Below are positions 23,252-23,369 of a DNA stretch of 23,369 bases, piece after piece (positions within the stretch are counted from its first letter, which is position 1; every line of letters starts with the position of its first letter). The position numbers and the translations under genes were made by a program. The DNA comes from Albidovulum sp. (GTDB lineage Bacteria; Pseudomonadota; Alphaproteobacteria; Rhodobacterales; Rhodobacteraceae): NCBI GenBank assembly GCA_030837785.1, contig JAUQYA010000074.1, forward strand, positions 1 through 23,369, given 5' to 3'. The notes under the pieces were generated by a model. It had not been told where the DNA came from. It worked only from the letters and a program-made list of their open reading frames with translations, and searched no databases.

Positions 23252-23369
23252 TTGAATCTGGAAGAGGATTCCGCGATTGATCGTGATGTGCTTCACTGTG
23301 ACCACCAGACAATGGGGGTGAAGTATGGTGGCACCACTTTCGATGGACCTGCGGATGCGGATTGCGTCG
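23232..23369 (+). mobile_element. Left end of an IS630-like insertion sequence (partial)
   Basis: IS630-family elements insert at TA. The TA at 23232-23233 is followed by GAGCGTGTCTGCGCTTGATT, which I read as a plausible terminal sequence. About 90 bases later a transposase-like frame starts. The other end is outside the window, so terminal inverted repeats cannot be confirmed. Confidence 0.5.
23325..23369 (+). CDS. IS630-family transposase, N-terminal fragment (runs off window)
   Basis: Only the first 15 codons are present: MVAPLSMDLRMRIAS. The pattern APLSMDLR-x-R-(V/I) is the usual beginning of IS630-family transposases, just before their N-terminal helix-turn-helix. A TGGGGGTG ribosome-binding-like stretch precedes the ATG. 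The frame is open to the last base of the window. Confidence 0.6.
   Translation, partial: MVAPLSMDLRMRIAS

Overview
The window is a chromosomal stretch of a high-GC alphaproteobacterium, most likely of the Rhodobacteraceae/Paracoccaceae (Rhodobacterales). This rests on the strong GC bias at third codon positions, the gene set (split TadG/TadE cluster, hom-glpX-recJ-tRNA run, DUF2927 lipoprotein next to TelA) and the GC-rich intergenic hairpin repeats. About the last 590 bases after a tRNA-Glu gene are clearly poorer in GC and look like acquired DNA.

Layout. 92-1858: an RluB-type 23S rRNA pseudouridine synthase with a very long, repeat-built Arg/Pro-rich tail. 1980-7403: a tightly packed plus-strand operon. 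It encodes a 27-residue membrane peptide, an XpaC-like membrane protein, a TelA-like protein, a DUF2927 lipoprotein, an SPFH protein with a glycine zipper and a GYF-like domain, and a double zinc-ribbon protein with a C-terminal membrane anchor. 7511-7927 (minus): a small heat shock protein. 8071-9440: a PfkB sugar kinase overlapping D-aminoacyl-tRNA deacylase. 9601-12898 (minus): an EamA exporter, a crotonase-family enzyme and glutamate dehydrogenase. 13277-16209: three TadG/TadE-type pilus assembly proteins in one operon ending at a strong hairpin terminator. 16395-17306: a pirin. 17343-17930 (minus): a TetR regulator with a dyad over its own promoter. 18101-22627: a small lipoprotein, homoserine dehydrogenase, class II fructose-1,6-bisphosphatase and RecJ. 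22706-22780: tRNA-Glu(UUC). 22781-23369: a promoter, tandem and inverted operator-like repeats, an XRE/CI-like regulator gene that appears cut short, and the start of an IS630-like transposase.

How the genes work together. Most genes are housekeeping: translation quality control, amino-acid and carbon metabolism, DNA repair. The unusual unit is the 1980-7403 operon. It places in one transcription unit homologues of two modules that are separate in Bacillus subtilis: XpaC/TelA(YaaN), and the SPFH plus zinc-ribbon membrane proteins of the YdjG/YdjI type. It adds a lipoprotein and a tiny membrane peptide, and I read it as a candidate envelope-stress complex. The other notable places are the higher-order repeat in the rluB tail, paired dyads upstream of the tad genes, dispersed intergenic hairpin repeats, and the tRNA-adjacent island with a regulator apparently truncated by an insertion sequence.
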